64,000 nucleotides of DNA from Mytilinidion resinicola (Eukaryota > Ascomycota > Dothideomycetes > Mytilinidiales > Mytilinidiaceae): assembly GCF_010093595.1 (NCBI RefSeq), contig NW_022985451.1, positions 629,956-693,955 of the forward strand. The letters are read 5' to 3'. Below the pieces are notes generated by a model that did not search any database, had not been told where the DNA came from, and was given only the letters and a program-made list of their open reading frames with translations. Below, in pieces: positions 31,477-43,038 of this stretch; the first letter of the stretch is position 1, and each line of letters begins with the position of its first letter. The position numbers were made by a program, and so were the translations under genes.

Positions 31477-33889
31477 TTACATACTTATCCACCTCGCCAT
31501 CCAAGTCTGGGTGATTTCCTTGGCCTCATCCACAAGTCCCATATCTAGAAGCAACTGGCTTGTTCCTCTGACGGCACTTTCGAGAGCACTAAAGATCCAA
31601 GCATGGGTGAAGCTGGTATGCTCGCCGATGAAAACAGTATGCTTCTCGGTGTGGAAGTAAGCGGGCAGGTACAGCTCTTGCTGGCCTACCATTGGTTCAC
31701 TACATAGTATTAGATACCTATCAAAGTAAGGGTCTTCCGCACTTACCACCATGAGCCGGCCTGGAACTCATTGTTTTGCCAGCAAATGCGATCATAAGCT
31801 CCCGTGTACTGCTCTTGAGCAACCAAGCCGTGCGTCTCGATCATGGCCCTTTGAGTTAAAGCTACGTGCTCGGTCTCGGTCATACTACCCAGGGTCCGTG
31901 CAGGGGTTCCGGACGAATACGAGGCTAAAATCACGCCTGGGCCAGTGGAGTTGATTCTATAGCTTGGATAACAAATATTCCCAATGCCAGGAATGTTCGT
32001 AGACCCACACCCGCCAATGATTGGGTACTCAAGGTGTTCCCAAAAGCGAGTCTTGTAATGAAGCGCAACCTTGCAAGTATGCTCGTAGTTGAGCGTATTG
32101 ATGGCCCGTGAGAGGAGCGATGTATATGATGGAAGGCGCCACAAGCGAACCTGGGAGAAAGGAACGGCAACAATCGTGTAGTCGAAGTCCATTGACTTTG
32201 TCTCAAGGTCGAAAGGATTTCCCGGCCGCCATTTGACAGTCATCTTCTCGGTTTCCTCATTCCATTCCATCTCCTGAACTTTCGTCTGAAAAATTGTCCG
32301 GTTCAGAACAGACGGACCGAATGCCGTTGGAAGACGACTCAGTCCTTGATCAATAGTCCTCCATTCAGTAGCACCGAAGTATACCGAGTCATACTCCCAA
32401 GATGGGGCATAATCTGAAGTCGAGTCGGTCTCATCAGTAATGTTCAGGTCTGTCTTGAGAACATATCGCAGGTAACCCGATTCTGAGAAGTTGAAGTTCC
32501 CGGCTTGGACTGCCGCTTTGTGCGCTTGGAAAACATTCGTGGCAATTGCGCGGAGTTTGTCTTCATCCAGCCCGAGCCAATCATCATATGCAGCTTCAGC
32601 CTCCTCTACAGCAGTTGCATTCGAATAGGTGACTGTGACGTTGTCTGCTAAGGATGGGTTAGCTGCGATCTCTGCAGCACCAAGAATGGTCCCATCCGGT
32701 CGCCTTTTAGATGTCGATACGGGTGCGTTTCGGCTTTTTTGTATCCATGGAATGAACTTTACCATCAAGTCTGAACCGTTTCCGTTGATCTGATTCAAAG
32801 TTGCTGCAAGCTGAAAAACCATGCGATGATCCAGGATCTGTATCGTTTCGTTCGTGTCTGGATCCGTGATACTAACTGGAAACCTCATGGGTCCCATTTC
32901 CTGGTATTGGTACTGATTCGGCTTTGTGGCATTGAGGTAACTGGTGTGAACACGCCCCCCGATGCGGCTTGAAGCTTCTAGTATTTTCCAATCGTGAATA
33001 CCGACGGAGTCTAGCAGGTGCTTCCCACACACGCCAGGCACGAAAAAAGTGGCACACTCATCAAGTATTCTGCCCGTGTGTACACCTGTCTACCACTGCA
33101 TGGAGTGCTTCAACAAATTTCCCCATAGCCCAAGGCGAAGAGCGCCTATCTTCTTTAATTCCCTGGAAATACAGTGAAGCAACCCAAGCAGTGGCAGACA
33201 GGTATACACATGAGACAGATTATTCTAGAATTAGTGTGCCACCTTTCCCATGCCCCATGTGTGACAGTTGTTAGCTAAGTATCCGAGCATCTGAACGGTA
33301 GACTCACAGAAGTCATCAAACCAGACATTCCGCCTCCGAGAATACCGATCGTTTTAGACTTGGCAGAGGCAACAAAAGCCTCATCAGGTTCCTTCTCTTG
33401 TAGATGAGCAACGCCATCAAACCACGGTCCCATCGCATCGGCAATATCCGCGAAGGCAATGTGTCGCTTTTCTCTCCGCTTCTTTACAACCACTGGTCTC
33501 GACTTTCCCACGAGTCTGTTTACCACAAACGCATGAAGACATCCTTGATCCGGGGTATCCTCTCGAGGCAACCAAACGAACTTGGTAGGGCGGCTGTGTT
33601 CCCAACCAATGTGGCGTTTTGCTAGAGGATGGTTCCCGATGTGAGTATTTCCTAGGCAATGATGCGACTCTTCTCGCTGGGATATATCGCAAGAGCCATA
33701 ATGGATTGAAAGGTGGCCATCTACCGGGGTGGTATAGCTAATCTTCACATTATGCATACCATTGGCTTCCACTTCAAAGGGGCCTTTGAATTCAATGGAA
33801 GGATGAGAAACAGATATGGGTGACCCCAGTTGTATAAGCGTAGATAGAAGTAAGCTTGAAGCCAGAAATCCCCTTGGTGAAGGCGCCAT
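31477..33889 (-). CDS. Secreted L-amino-acid oxidase (flavin amine oxidase family)
   Basis: 692 residues from three exons: 33889-33308, 33020-31747, 31699-31477. It oxidises L-amino acids to keto acids with release of NH3 and H2O2. A signal peptide is visible (MAPSPRGFLASSLLLSTLIQLGSP). The FAD dinucleotide motif is GILGGGMSGLMTS, continued after intron 1 by HLLDSVGIHDWKILEASSRIGGRV. The C-terminal FAD-contact part is FIGEHTSFTHAWIFSALESAVRG. Several N-x-S/T sites fit a secreted glycoprotein. Intron 1 is 287 nt and contains a 220 bp MITE-like element between the likely branch site (GCTAAC, near 33270) and the acceptor, which may disturb splicing. Intron 2 is a normal 47 nt. A sister element sits 730 bp upstream of the ATG. 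Confidence 0.9.
33036..33256. mobile_element. MITE-like element, copy 1 (inside oxidase intron 1)
   Basis: About 221 bp. The ends are imperfect inverted repeats (aggcacgaaaaaagtggcac at the left; tgccacctttcccatgcccc at the right). Inside are long subterminal inverted repeats around tgtacacctgtct and agacaggtatac, so the whole element can fold into a hairpin. It has no coding capacity. It matches the reverse complement of 34621-34840 along its length. No clear target-site duplication is seen. Confidence 0.8.
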
Positions 33890-34620
33890 GGTGGGTACCG
33901 ATCAGAATGAAAAACCAAGAAAAGTCTGGGCAAAAGGGTTGCTATATTTTATACTACGCCTGCTTACTTTCCAAGTGTTATTAGCACTAGAAAGTAATTA
34001 CTGAGTTGTCTGACAAACCTACAGAGTATCCCACTTATACACCTGGTCAGGATAGAAGTAAGATGATCGACAAGCGTGAGATAAAGAATACGGGAGAGGT
34101 TCCAGGCGTACCAAGAGAAACAGTCGTGGGGCGACAGATCGATGAGTTGATGTTACACGACTAAGATACGGAATATAATCTGGCTAGATATGTTACTTAA
34201 TTGGTAGAAGCTCAATGCTGCGTCCTCATTCATGTGTATACTTTTTCAGTAAATTATCATTAACGCATCGCTACTCTCGAAAGCGAATTTTGTCAAAAGC
34301 GAGTTCTGTATTAGTGTTTTCCGGGAGCGGCTTTCAGTCAGCCGAGATCTGTGTAGTTCTAATCCATCAAGGTGACGACGCCCAGGTTGAGCGGCTCTCA
34401 CCATGGGCCGAGAACTAGGTTTGATCGGCTGACATTGGCCGCTGGTGGCTGTGTAGAGGTCAGATATTTGTGATTGTCGGAAGTCATAGAGGTGCAGCGA
34501 TTATGCAGGCCGGTGGAAGCCAGAGACGAAAAGGAAGGTCGTCAGATGCGGAGCATGTTGCGGTTTGCAGGGAGGTGAAAGGCCCCTGTCTTGGCATGTA
34601 TTCCACCTAGCCTATCACGA
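33890..34620. other. Intergenic, 730 bp: oxidase promoter
   Basis: 5' flank of the L-amino-acid oxidase. No gene is seen. Confidence 0.4.
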
Positions 34621-34840
34621 GGGGCATTAAAAAAGTGGCACTCTGAGTTTGAACAAGCTGTCTCACGTGTACACCTGTCTGCCGCTGTTTGGGTTGCTTC
34701 AATATATTTTCAAAAATCTGAAGAAGAGAGATTCTCTTCGCCTTAGGCTATATGGAAATGTATTAAAGCACTCCATGCAGTGGCAGACAGGTGTACACAC
34801 AAGCAGAGTACTTGAGGAGTATGCCACCTTTTTCATGCCT
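34621..34840. mobile_element. MITE-like element, copy 2 (opposite orientation)
   Basis: About 220 bp, nearly co-linear with the reverse complement of copy 1 at 33036-33256, with the same ends (ggggcattaaaaaagtggca ... tgccacctttttcatgcct) and the same subterminal inverted repeats (gtgtacacctgtctg / cagacaggtgtacac). It lies in the shared promoter region between the oxidase and the PPR-like gene, about 250 bp upstream of the latter's ATG. Confidence 0.8.
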
Positions 34841-35087
34841 AGCGTGCCTATCTAGTATGGAGCTACTTCGGGATCTTTCAGATTTTTGGAACTCAATGAG
34901 AATGCGCCCTTTGGAGACAGCGCGCATTATCTCTACGATCTTTTCCTCTGAGCCGATACACCCCATTCTACACATCTTTAGTCACTATCTCATGGCTCGC
35001 GGCCGCCCAGCTCCCATTTAGCATACCGCGCCATTGCCGCGTCATTCCAGTCCCTCCTGAGTCCGGAAACTTAACCCTCAGCTCCCA

Positions 35088-37394
35088 ATGCTTCGGGCTG
35101 TACCTCGACAGCCAATACGAGTAACCTCCCTCCCATCCTACGTACTACCGAAGAGCGCTTTCGATACTTCCCGGCCACTCTTGTGGGGCTCTATACAATG
35201 GGAGAAATTCGTACCCGCCCCGCGGGCAGCACCCGCCGTCAAACACATCCAAGCCAAGATTAGTGCCGGGCAGGCAATTCGGGCGCGAAACCGTCGAGAA
35301 GAACAAGTTAAGATACGAATGCAGGGGAAGCTGAGTACCAATCGGCCGCTCAAAAGGCTCAACATGTCTCTTTTGGCTGCAAGCAAAAACCTTGACGATG
35401 CCGACAACAGACGCGCTCTCTGGAAAGCCTATAGCTTCGCGAAACAAGCCCATCCGAGCTTGCTGCAGTATATACCGGATCGAGCTTGGGACCTGCTGTG
35501 GGAAACGCAATCCGCCATAACCCCGGCCAACCCGAACTGTATGGAGCATCAAATACAACTAGTGCAAGACATGAAGTCAATCGGCAGACCTCCGACAGTT
35601 GCTCAGAATATCGCCGAACTTGAGGCGACGTTTATGACTGGAGAGCACGAGACTGCAATACAAAGATGGGAGGAAGAATACAACACGAGGACTGCGAAAT
35701 CTGCTCATGGCTACAAGCCTGAATATCTGGATCTAGGCGTTCGGATGTATGCGCTTACAGGTAATGCGCAACGGGCCCGCGAGGTTATGGATGAGCTATA
35801 CCAGGCATACCCGGGATCAGACCCGCGTCTCATGATAGGAGTCGTTCGTGCACACACACGAATTCAATATGTCCCGGATTACATTTGGTCTCTTTACGTT
35901 CGACTAAAGGACCGACTGGGGCCAGCAATGACATTTGAAGATTACGACACATGCTTTGTCGGTTTCTTGGAAGGCAGCCGTGTTGACCACGCAGTCGCCG
36001 TCTTCAAGGACATGGTCTCAATTGGCTGCCTTGCAAGGTCGTTCATGCGTTGGCAAGTTCAGCAAACGTTGAAACGGCTGAGAGCGATGTTAAATGTCAG
36101 CAAGAGTCTCGAAGAAGCTAATATGGTCGCTCTTTCTGCGATATCAGTCCTGCCGCGAGCATATCACAATCACATCTTTCGACGCTGGATGATGCTGACT
36201 GTTGCTAAGAACTCACCAGAGTCAGCTGCTCAATTACTGGAGCTGATGTTTGAACGCGGTCTTAACCCTGGAGCTTTACATTTTAACCTGGTCATCGGAG
36301 CATTGTTACGCTCAGGAACAGAGACAAATGGCGAAAAGGCGGCGTTAATGGGCTGGAAAATGGTCGAAGAAGCCCTTAACACGTCCTCTCTACAAGATAC
36401 AGAATTCCAGCAGTTCTACAGAATGCAACATAAGCCAGTTCCTAAGCAAACCGGAGATCTCGACGGCCCTCTCATACCTTTTTTCCTGGCCAGGCCTATC
36501 CCGATGGCAGACGTGACGACCTTTGCACATCTCATTCGTCATCATACTAGGAACTGGGAATGGAATCATATTGAATACCTACAGACCGCTCTCGTTCGAC
36601 TGGAGAAGCCTCCAATTGCTCCTCTTTTGAATGCTTTGATGATGGTAGACCTGCGGCGTGTTAAGTATCAGGAAGTCTGGAACAGATTTGACTCTATGAC
36701 ACACCCTCCGTTAGGTTTTCCGCGTGTCGTTCCCAACGGTGGGACCTATCGAGTCTTATGGAAGACGCTGAGATCTGCACTTGGCGATCACCATACCTGG
36801 GATTTCGAATCGCTCCCACAACCACGACAGTTAATGGCTATGATGGTGGAGTGGTGGACAGAGCATGTAGGATGGCATCAAACAGAGAATTATCTGCGAG
36901 GCCTCACAGGGCCAAATCGCGAAATCACCGGCCTGATCCAGCATTGTTTCAGCTACACCAAGGATGTCGCCGGGGCTTTGGTTGCCTTACACGCTCTGAA
37001 AACGCGATTTGGTATATTTCCGACCCAACAAACGGCTGAAATCTTGGTCAAGCAGATGGCCTGGATCGATCTCCGCAGTGAAACCAAAGAAGTCCGATAT
37101 AGCTACAAAACATCTGGAGTTTTCATACGCAACGTAGACAAGATTTCACGAGTTTACCAAGTGCTGCTCCGCCGACGACTAGAACAATTGGAGAAGACCG
37201 GCGTCAATCTGATCGAGATGACAAAACAAGAACGAGGAGAACTAGACTTGAACCTGTTATCGGAGTTCGTCCGTGTGGTAATGGTGCGGCAGCATAGCGC
37301 TACAGAAGTGGAGAACATGATCGAGGAGGCTAAAAAAGACATGGGCGTCCCGAATATCTCGACCGGCGATTTGAACAGCTTCGAAGTTTCATGA
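35088..37394 (+). CDS. Pentatricopeptide-repeat-like mitochondrial protein
   Basis: 768 residues, intronless, start MLRAVPRQPI. The first 30 residues are basic, hydroxylated and free of acidic residues up to SAFDTS, as in a mitochondrial presequence. The body is all helical with PPR-type helix pairs: DLGVRMYALTGNAQRAREVMDELYQAYPGSDP, YDTCFVGFLEGSRVDHAVAVFKDMVSIG, and AAQLLELMFERGLNPGALHFNLVIGALLRSG. Such proteins bind organelle RNAs and act in mitochondrial transcript processing or translation (compare fungal Cya5/Pet309-type activators). The exact orthologue is not clear to me. The C-terminus ends in a charged helix. The upstream region carries MITE copy 2. Confidence 0.8.
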   Translation: MLRAVPRQPIRVTSLPSYVLPKSAFDTSRPLLWGSIQWEKFVPAPRAAPAVKHIQAKISAGQAIRARNRREEQVKIRMQGKLSTNRPLKRLNMSLLAASKNLDDADNRRALWKAYSFAKQAHPSLLQYIPDRAWDLLWETQSAITPANPNCMEHQIQLVQDMKSIGRPPTVAQNIAELEATFMTGEHETAIQRWEEEYNTRTAKSAHGYKPEYLDLGVRMYALTGNAQRAREVMDELYQAYPGSDPRLMIGVVRAHTRIQYVPDYIWSLYVRLKDRLGPAMTFEDYDTCFVGFLEGSRVDHAVAVFKDMVSIGCLARSFMRWQVQQTLKRLRAMLNVSKSLEEANMVALSAISVLPRAYHNHIFRRWMMLTVAKNSPESAAQLLELMFERGLNPGALHFNLVIGALLRSGTETNGEKAALMGWKMVEEALNTSSLQDTEFQQFYRMQHKPVPKQTGDLDGPLIPFFLARPIPMADVTTFAHLIRHHTRNWEWNHIEYLQTALVRLEKPPIAPLLNALMMVDLRRVKYQEVWNRFDSMTHPPLGFPRVVPNGGTYRVLWKTLRSALGDHHTWDFESLPQPRQLMAMMVEWWTEHVGWHQTENYLRGLTGPNREITGLIQHCFSYTKDVAGALVALHALKTRFGIFPTQQTAEILVKQMAWIDLRSETKEVRYSYKTSGVFIRNVDKISRVYQVLLRRRLEQLEKTGVNLIEMTKQERGELDLNLLSEFVRVVMVRQHSATEVENMIEEAKKDMGVPNISTGDLNSFEVS

Positions 37395-38111
37395 AGAGGG
37401 CTGATCTCAAGAGAACGAATTTGTCCCAGCTATAGACGTATTGTTGCGACGCAAGCTCGAAAATTCCCTAAGAGGGGAGAGCATGCGGAAGCAGAGGCCG
37501 TTGTGGTAATTGTTTCGACGATTTAGGGCTAGGGTATCCATCATCCATCCGTCATCTACGCTTGCCAGCTCATTTCTAGAGCTTCATCGACCCGTGTTCA
37601 TTCGAAGACGCCTCGTACGTCTCGAATTGAAGACAAATTTTGGATTTGAGATCCTCAAGGGCAGAGGAGTCACTACCCTTGACGACGCTGCCTCGTGCCA
37701 TGAGAATAGGAAACCCGCATCTATGTGGGGGAAGGGTTCTTACCTACAAAGATGTCTTCTTTTGGGTCTTGTAATATAAGGTATAATGATGCTGCGTACC
37801 GTGGGACTTGTAGAGAGTAGCTACTTCCCTCAGTCTTTCTGTGACAGAGATGTATTATCACGTCTGCTTTCTCGAGCTCGGGCGTTTAGGGAACACATCA
37901 GTACAGTAGAGGCGTACTTGACCTACAAAGGTAGCATTTTCTGGCGTCCACTTGCTATACTAAGATATCATAACTCCATTCTTCCATTCATACTGATACA
38001 AACTGCTCCAACACCTGAAATATTTTGTCCTATTAACGATCCCAATCCTATCCCGTTTCCCGTCTCCATCACCATGAATGGAATTTGGCCAAGATGGTTC
38101 CAAGCGATCCG
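37395..38111. other. Intergenic, 720 bp
   Basis: Between two convergent genes. It holds their 3' untranslated regions; nothing else is seen. Confidence 0.45.
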
Positions 38112-38516
38112 TTATAGTCCAAGTGGGTTGTTCGCCGTCCCCTTGGTCGTACTCCCACTCCCCTTCTTCGCTTGGTTGGATAACCTCACGCTCTCCTTGT
38201 TGCGTGCCACACCGAGGGGGTTGGCCGCGGTTCCTGATCGCGCTCCAGATGCGCCAGTGGCATCTTTAATGCCGTTGCCGTAATCGCGGACGGAATCGCC
38301 CCAGCCGCGGGATGTGTTGGTTATGCTGTTGCCGGCACTTGTTAACGTAAATGCGGACGGCGAGAAGCAGGTTAAAATGGCTCACCTTGAGCCAGCCCCT
38401 CGGCCAGCGCCTGCGACTCCATTGCCTACTGCTCCTACGACGCCGCCTGCAAAGTTGCCGATGCCTGCGGTGGCGGTGTTCATGGTGCGGTTGAGCCAGC
38501 TGTCGTTTGGTGCCAT
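38112..38516 (-). CDS. Small Gly/Ser/Asn-rich conserved fungal protein
   Basis: 118 residues from two exons: 38516-38386 and 38337-38112, with a 48 nt intron (GTGAGC...AACAAG); 357 coding nt in frame. It starts MAPNDSWLNRTMNTATAGIG, runs through a Gly/Ala/Val-rich part (FAGGVVGAVGNGVAGAGRG), and ends WGDSVRDYGNGIKDATGASG...TANNPLGL. The opposite strand is also open, which hides the gene. There is no signal peptide and no cysteine. Small hydrophilic Gly/Asn/Thr-rich proteins of this kind are common in filamentous fungi and often stress- or starvation-expressed; that role is only an analogy. Function is unknown. Confidence 0.65.
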
Positions 38517-39331
38517 TTGGAAGATTATTTTATGTTAAATTTGGAGAACTTTGTGGTGTGTAGTTTGGTCTATGTAATTTGATGCTCTTCTCAGATGGGA
38601 TCTTGATTTATATCTTCGCCAAGTTGTGAGGCGGATGCAAGGTGTGGCTGATGATGTCAGAGGACGTGGAGTGATTCAGGGATTATCCCGTTCATGGTTT
38701 CCGGGGCTGCATGGAAGATTCGGAATACACAATGGCACTCTATTTCTGGCTTTTGCTTTTCGTCACTTGCAGTTCTAAATATCAGCATTTTGTATTGATA
38801 CCTTTGTAGAGACCTTGTGGGCTTTCGTAGCCAAAGCGCCGAACGCGTGACTTATAGCGCTAGTGTTAATTAGATCTAGCTCCATAGCACGGACCTCAAA
38901 GCAAAATAAGCGGGACGCGACTCGCCGCTTTTCTAACGACCCTTGAAAGTGGATCTCAGACCTCAACTCCAGGGAAACTTCAGGGACCAGATATCTCGAA
39001 CAGCTCCCCTATGCACCACAACGCCCAGAACTACGCCCACAATATCGAAAACTAACCCTTGAAGTCTCCCACTTACATCTAATTAACGAGAATGTCCCCT
39101 GAGGAAACAGATGTGGTCCTATGGTAAGGGGAAGACAAGTGTTCCCAAGTCTACCTCTGGTGGAAGGGTTCTTAAGCATTGTTGAAGGGTAACACTTAAG
39201 GAAAGCTATGAAGTGAATCCAGGAATTGGCCACTCGTAGCCCCGCAGTCAAACACGTCTTCACACTTGCTGGTAAGTCGCGTTCTTTACTCCTTCAACTT
39301 CCTCACAACACCACACTCCACCACGCTTTGG
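38517..39331. other. Divergent promoter region, 815 bp
   Basis: Lies between the small Gly-rich protein gene (minus) and the STE20-type kinase gene (plus). No gene is seen. A consensus-like donor ctg|gtaagt occurs at about 39271, but I found no upstream ATG that would use it. Confidence 0.45.
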
Positions 39332-42300
39332 ATGGCGGAGCCCCTGACCATGGCGGGCGGCAGTAAGGAGAGGACTCCTACCACTGGGGGAACGAAGAAG
39401 AGACGTCCAACCCTGAAGAAAATATTCTCAGATGTCGCCAAATCGATCCGCTCACATAAGTACAGATCGTCAGACGACGACCCCTTCCCCTACGATCACT
39501 CGCCGACATACGTTCCAGCTGGCCTAGGCTTGAATTCGCCACCCCTTCTCTCCCCGGAATCCTCATATAGCGCACCTTCCACCCCTTACCCCGGCGATCC
39601 AGGTCCTTTCCCGCCGTTCCCAAATTACCACAGCCGACCCACGACGTCGGTTTCTCAACACAAGGGCAAGAAGCGGACAGGGACCAGGAAGAAGAAAAGC
39701 AGTTCCGATCCGTTGGCTCCTGTTTCCTCCTTCGTGCTCCAGCCTGTGCCTCGAATACCGTCCCATTACCTGCAGGGCGACTCCTCGGACATTCCCACTA
39801 TCAAAGCTGGACAGACCCCCGACACCCTCGCTATGACAATGGCTAGCTCGCAGTTGCAGCTGCCGGTTACAACTGGCACGAAATTGAAGCAGATAGAGCA
39901 GGCAAAGGAAATGCAAACGCTCGTGGAGGAGAGAGCACGCCGAGCTGGCGGAGAGCCTCCCCCGTACGAGTTCCTCGAATTGATTGGAAAGGGGTCATTC
40001 GGTCGTGTGTTCAAGAGGTTCGTAGACAGATCTTCCCTCTGGTCGGCAACGGCTACCCCTACCCACCTACCAAAGCAGATTTATCCCAAGACACCCCCTC
40101 CCCGCACTCCTCCCTCCCCTCCCTTTCTCTTTCTCCCATTGTTCTTAATCAATGTTAAACCATATGACAGCAAGAGCCGCAAAACAAACGAGCTCGTTGC
40201 TGTAAAGATTCTAGATGTGGACAATCCAGACTACATCGGAGACAACACACTCGACGAAACACTCAAGGAGATCAGCGTGCTCCAACAACTGAGTATTAGC
40301 AATGCGAAACACTACGTCAACATCATTATGGAAGCGCTTCCAGTGCACAACGAGCTGTGGATCGTCAGCGAATACTGTCCTGGAGGCAGTGTCTACACAT
40401 TGATGAAGCCGACACTGATGACTGCCGCTCCTGGTCTCGAAGAAAAATATGTAATAGCGATTGCTCGTGAACTTGCCTCTGCTCTCAAGTTCATCCACGA
40501 AGCAAGCGTTCTTCACCGAGATCTCAAATGTTTGTTGTCAATTCAACTTAAAACAGTCCGACGGTTAAGGCTAACATGTGCACAAAAGGTGGCAATATCT
40601 TGATATCCGAACAAGGAAGATTGCAGCTATGCGATTTCGGAGTATCTAACGTGCTCGAACCTCAGATCGCCAAACGCTCTACAATTGTCGGGACTCCAAA
40701 CTGGATGGCCCCCGAGCTCCAGAGAGAATGGGTCAAAGACATAGATCGGAACAACCCACTGCAACCACAGCCTATCCTTTACGGATCAGAGATTGACGTG
40801 TGGGCTTATGGTTGTACCATCTTCGAGATGGTCACTGGCGCGCCGCCTTTCCATAGGCTACCGCCGGAGAAGCTACCTGAGCAGGCACCACCAAGGATAG
40901 AAGGCGAGAGATACTCAGAGGGTATTTGCCAACTTGTGGCCTACGTTCTCGAGGGCCGGCCTAAAGACAGACCCACCGCAGATCAAATCCTCGAGCACCC
41001 CTACCTTGCCGATACATCACAAACCCATCCGACCAGCATGTTGAAAGAACTCATTGAACGTTACATCAGATGGGAGCAGGGAGGTGGCGTTCGTGCGTCG
41101 CTGTTCAACATGTATGGCGCCCAGGCTCCGGACCCCCTTGAGCCTCATGACGAGGACGAAGATGAGGATGATTGGAACTTCAGCACCACAGATGAATTCG
41201 ACCGCCGATACTCTCGTTATTCGTTATCTGACCCATTCGGTACCGGTTCTGCGCAACAAACCATCACCAGGTACAAGCTACCCAAACCAGACCCCGACGA
41301 CCGGTTCGGACAGCTCCTCCAACGCCACCAGGAACAGGCAGCGGAGCGTGGAAAGAAGAGACTGGATCGTATCTTTGATCCTAATTTAACACCGTACAGA
41401 AACAGCATCACATCTGAGCGACCTCCTTCGGACCTTATTCTTCGCGACTTCAATCCCGGAGTTCCAAACCGAGAAACTGTTATCGATCTTGACTTTGCGG
41501 CACCCGTCGTCAGGGAAGGGCCGCCTATTGACCTAGGAGAGATTCCTACTCTAAAAGCTAGAGGGCGAACGATTCGGGAGCTCGATGAGGAAGAAGAAGA
41601 GCAGTACAACTACTATGACCAAGATCAAACAGCGCGACGGGCAACACAGGATTGGAATTTTACTATGGCCCAAGAGGAGATTACCGCGCGACGAACAACG
41701 AAAGAATGGAAACTACCAAAGCCGAGAGAAGAGAACATAAATCGTCAGACAATCGAATGGACGTTCCCAAAGGTGGAACCCGAAGAGGACCCTAAGCCAC
41801 CAGAAGACTTGAGTCTTCCTATCCTCACGGCCCCTCTGGATCACAATCGTCGGACGACCCGTGATTTTGTCTTTCCGGCCAGAGAGCCAGACGCGCAAGT
41901 CAGCAGTATGTCCGACCAAGGTCCTACTCTTCATGCGTCACCTACTCTTGGAGCTGGATTTCGACCACAGCTACGCCACGTTGCAACGGAGCCCATTGGT
42001 GCTGCATTTGAAGATTTTCAGCTTAGCTCAGCTCCAGAGTCGCCACTACGAACGTCCATGATTGATCTTGATATGGCCTACATAGCAGAATCCCAGCGAC
42101 CTTCGACCGCGAACTCCGCGACTGACGCAGATGCCACCAATGAGAATCCATTCAATCTAGAAGATCAGGTCAAGCGCACTTCCACCAACAACCGGGCGTC
42201 GTTCCATCGCCCAACTCAATCTGAGCCTATGCAGCAGGTCTTGGGTCTTTTGACACCTAGTGACGAAGATCCCGAACATGGATACGGCTCGGACCAGGAC

Positions 42301-43038
42301 CAATCATCGTATCACGGTAGTCTTCACACACGAGGCGCGTCAGTCTCCCAGCAAGACATGAAACCGCCTCCTAGCAATATCCGGCAACGCCCACATCAAT
42401 CCCATCATCAGCCATCGGCCTGGGATACATGGAACCACAATGCAGCTTATGACTCGGAGTACTCAACTTCTAGCCCGCCACCATCCTACAATACCGATCT
42501 TTCTGCAGACGACGACGAATCGTTGGACGAGCTATGGGACCAGATTGAAGCCTTGACGACTGGTGATCTCAGTCAATGGCCTCCACGCCGCCCTCGTCGC
42601 TCGCCGAGCCAGGACAATGATATCGCTAATCTCCCATCCGACTTGGACGACTTTCCTCACGCATCGTCTGAGACAATCCTGGACACCCTGACCCAGCCAG
42701 GCATGGCCTCTGCGCCGCCGCGAAATGGCCTCCGTGCCCCTCCTGGTCCTGGTGGCAGGCTGACAGTCAATTTCCCTATTCCCCGAGGCCCAGATCCGGA
42801 GGTTCTAGCTAGCGACACGGATCCCGATTTGATGGCCAAGGAGATTCGCAGATCGACGTGGGAAATGTACAACGCGCTGCACGTGACGCATCAAGCCTTT
42901 TCTGCAGTCAAACGACTCGGTATTGGCGATGGTGATGATGGTGGACTCGGTAGCTCTAGCGGGGACGGAGGTGACGAGGATGAGGATGACGGGGGTGAGG
43001 GTGGCACTGTCAGGCTGGCGAGTACAGCTAACAGGTAA
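39332..43038 (+). CDS. STE20/GCK-type serine/threonine protein kinase with repeat-bearing tail
   Basis: 1164 residues from three exons: 39332-40017, 40171-40529, 40589-43038; phases agree. Start MAEPLTMAGGSKERT; ATG 39350 is an alternative and the TTG upstream is not used. The N-terminal 205 residues are basic, then Ser/Pro-rich. The kinase domain spans about 209-490: IGKGSFGRVFKS, NELVAVKILD, EYCPGGSVYTLM, HRDLKCGNILI, CDFGVSNV, then GTPNWMAPE, and DVWAYGCTIFEM. The GTPxWMAPE and EYCxGGS motifs place it in the STE20 family. After the domain, a linear motif of the form (R/Q)xTxxWxFPxxxxE recurs about five times (about 572, 697, 716, 734, 768). Intron 1 is 153 nt, unusually long here, with a pyrimidine-rich centre. 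The stop codon overlaps a donor-like AACAG|GTAAGC. Confidence 0.88.

Noticed and set aside
27063..34000. Biosynthetic gene cluster formed by dehydrogenase, RING, oxidase
   Set aside because: No backbone enzyme (PKS, NRPS, terpene synthase), transporter or pathway regulator nearby.
38044..38283. Plus-strand frame MNGIWPRWFQ...
   Set aside because: Antisense to the spliced Gly/Ser/Asn-rich gene at 38112-38516, which has the better coding signal.
40530..40603. Apparent premature end of the STE20-type kinase at about 40603
   Set aside because: Explained by a 59 nt intron (40530-40588, branch GCTAAC) that joins HRDLKC to GNILISEQ.
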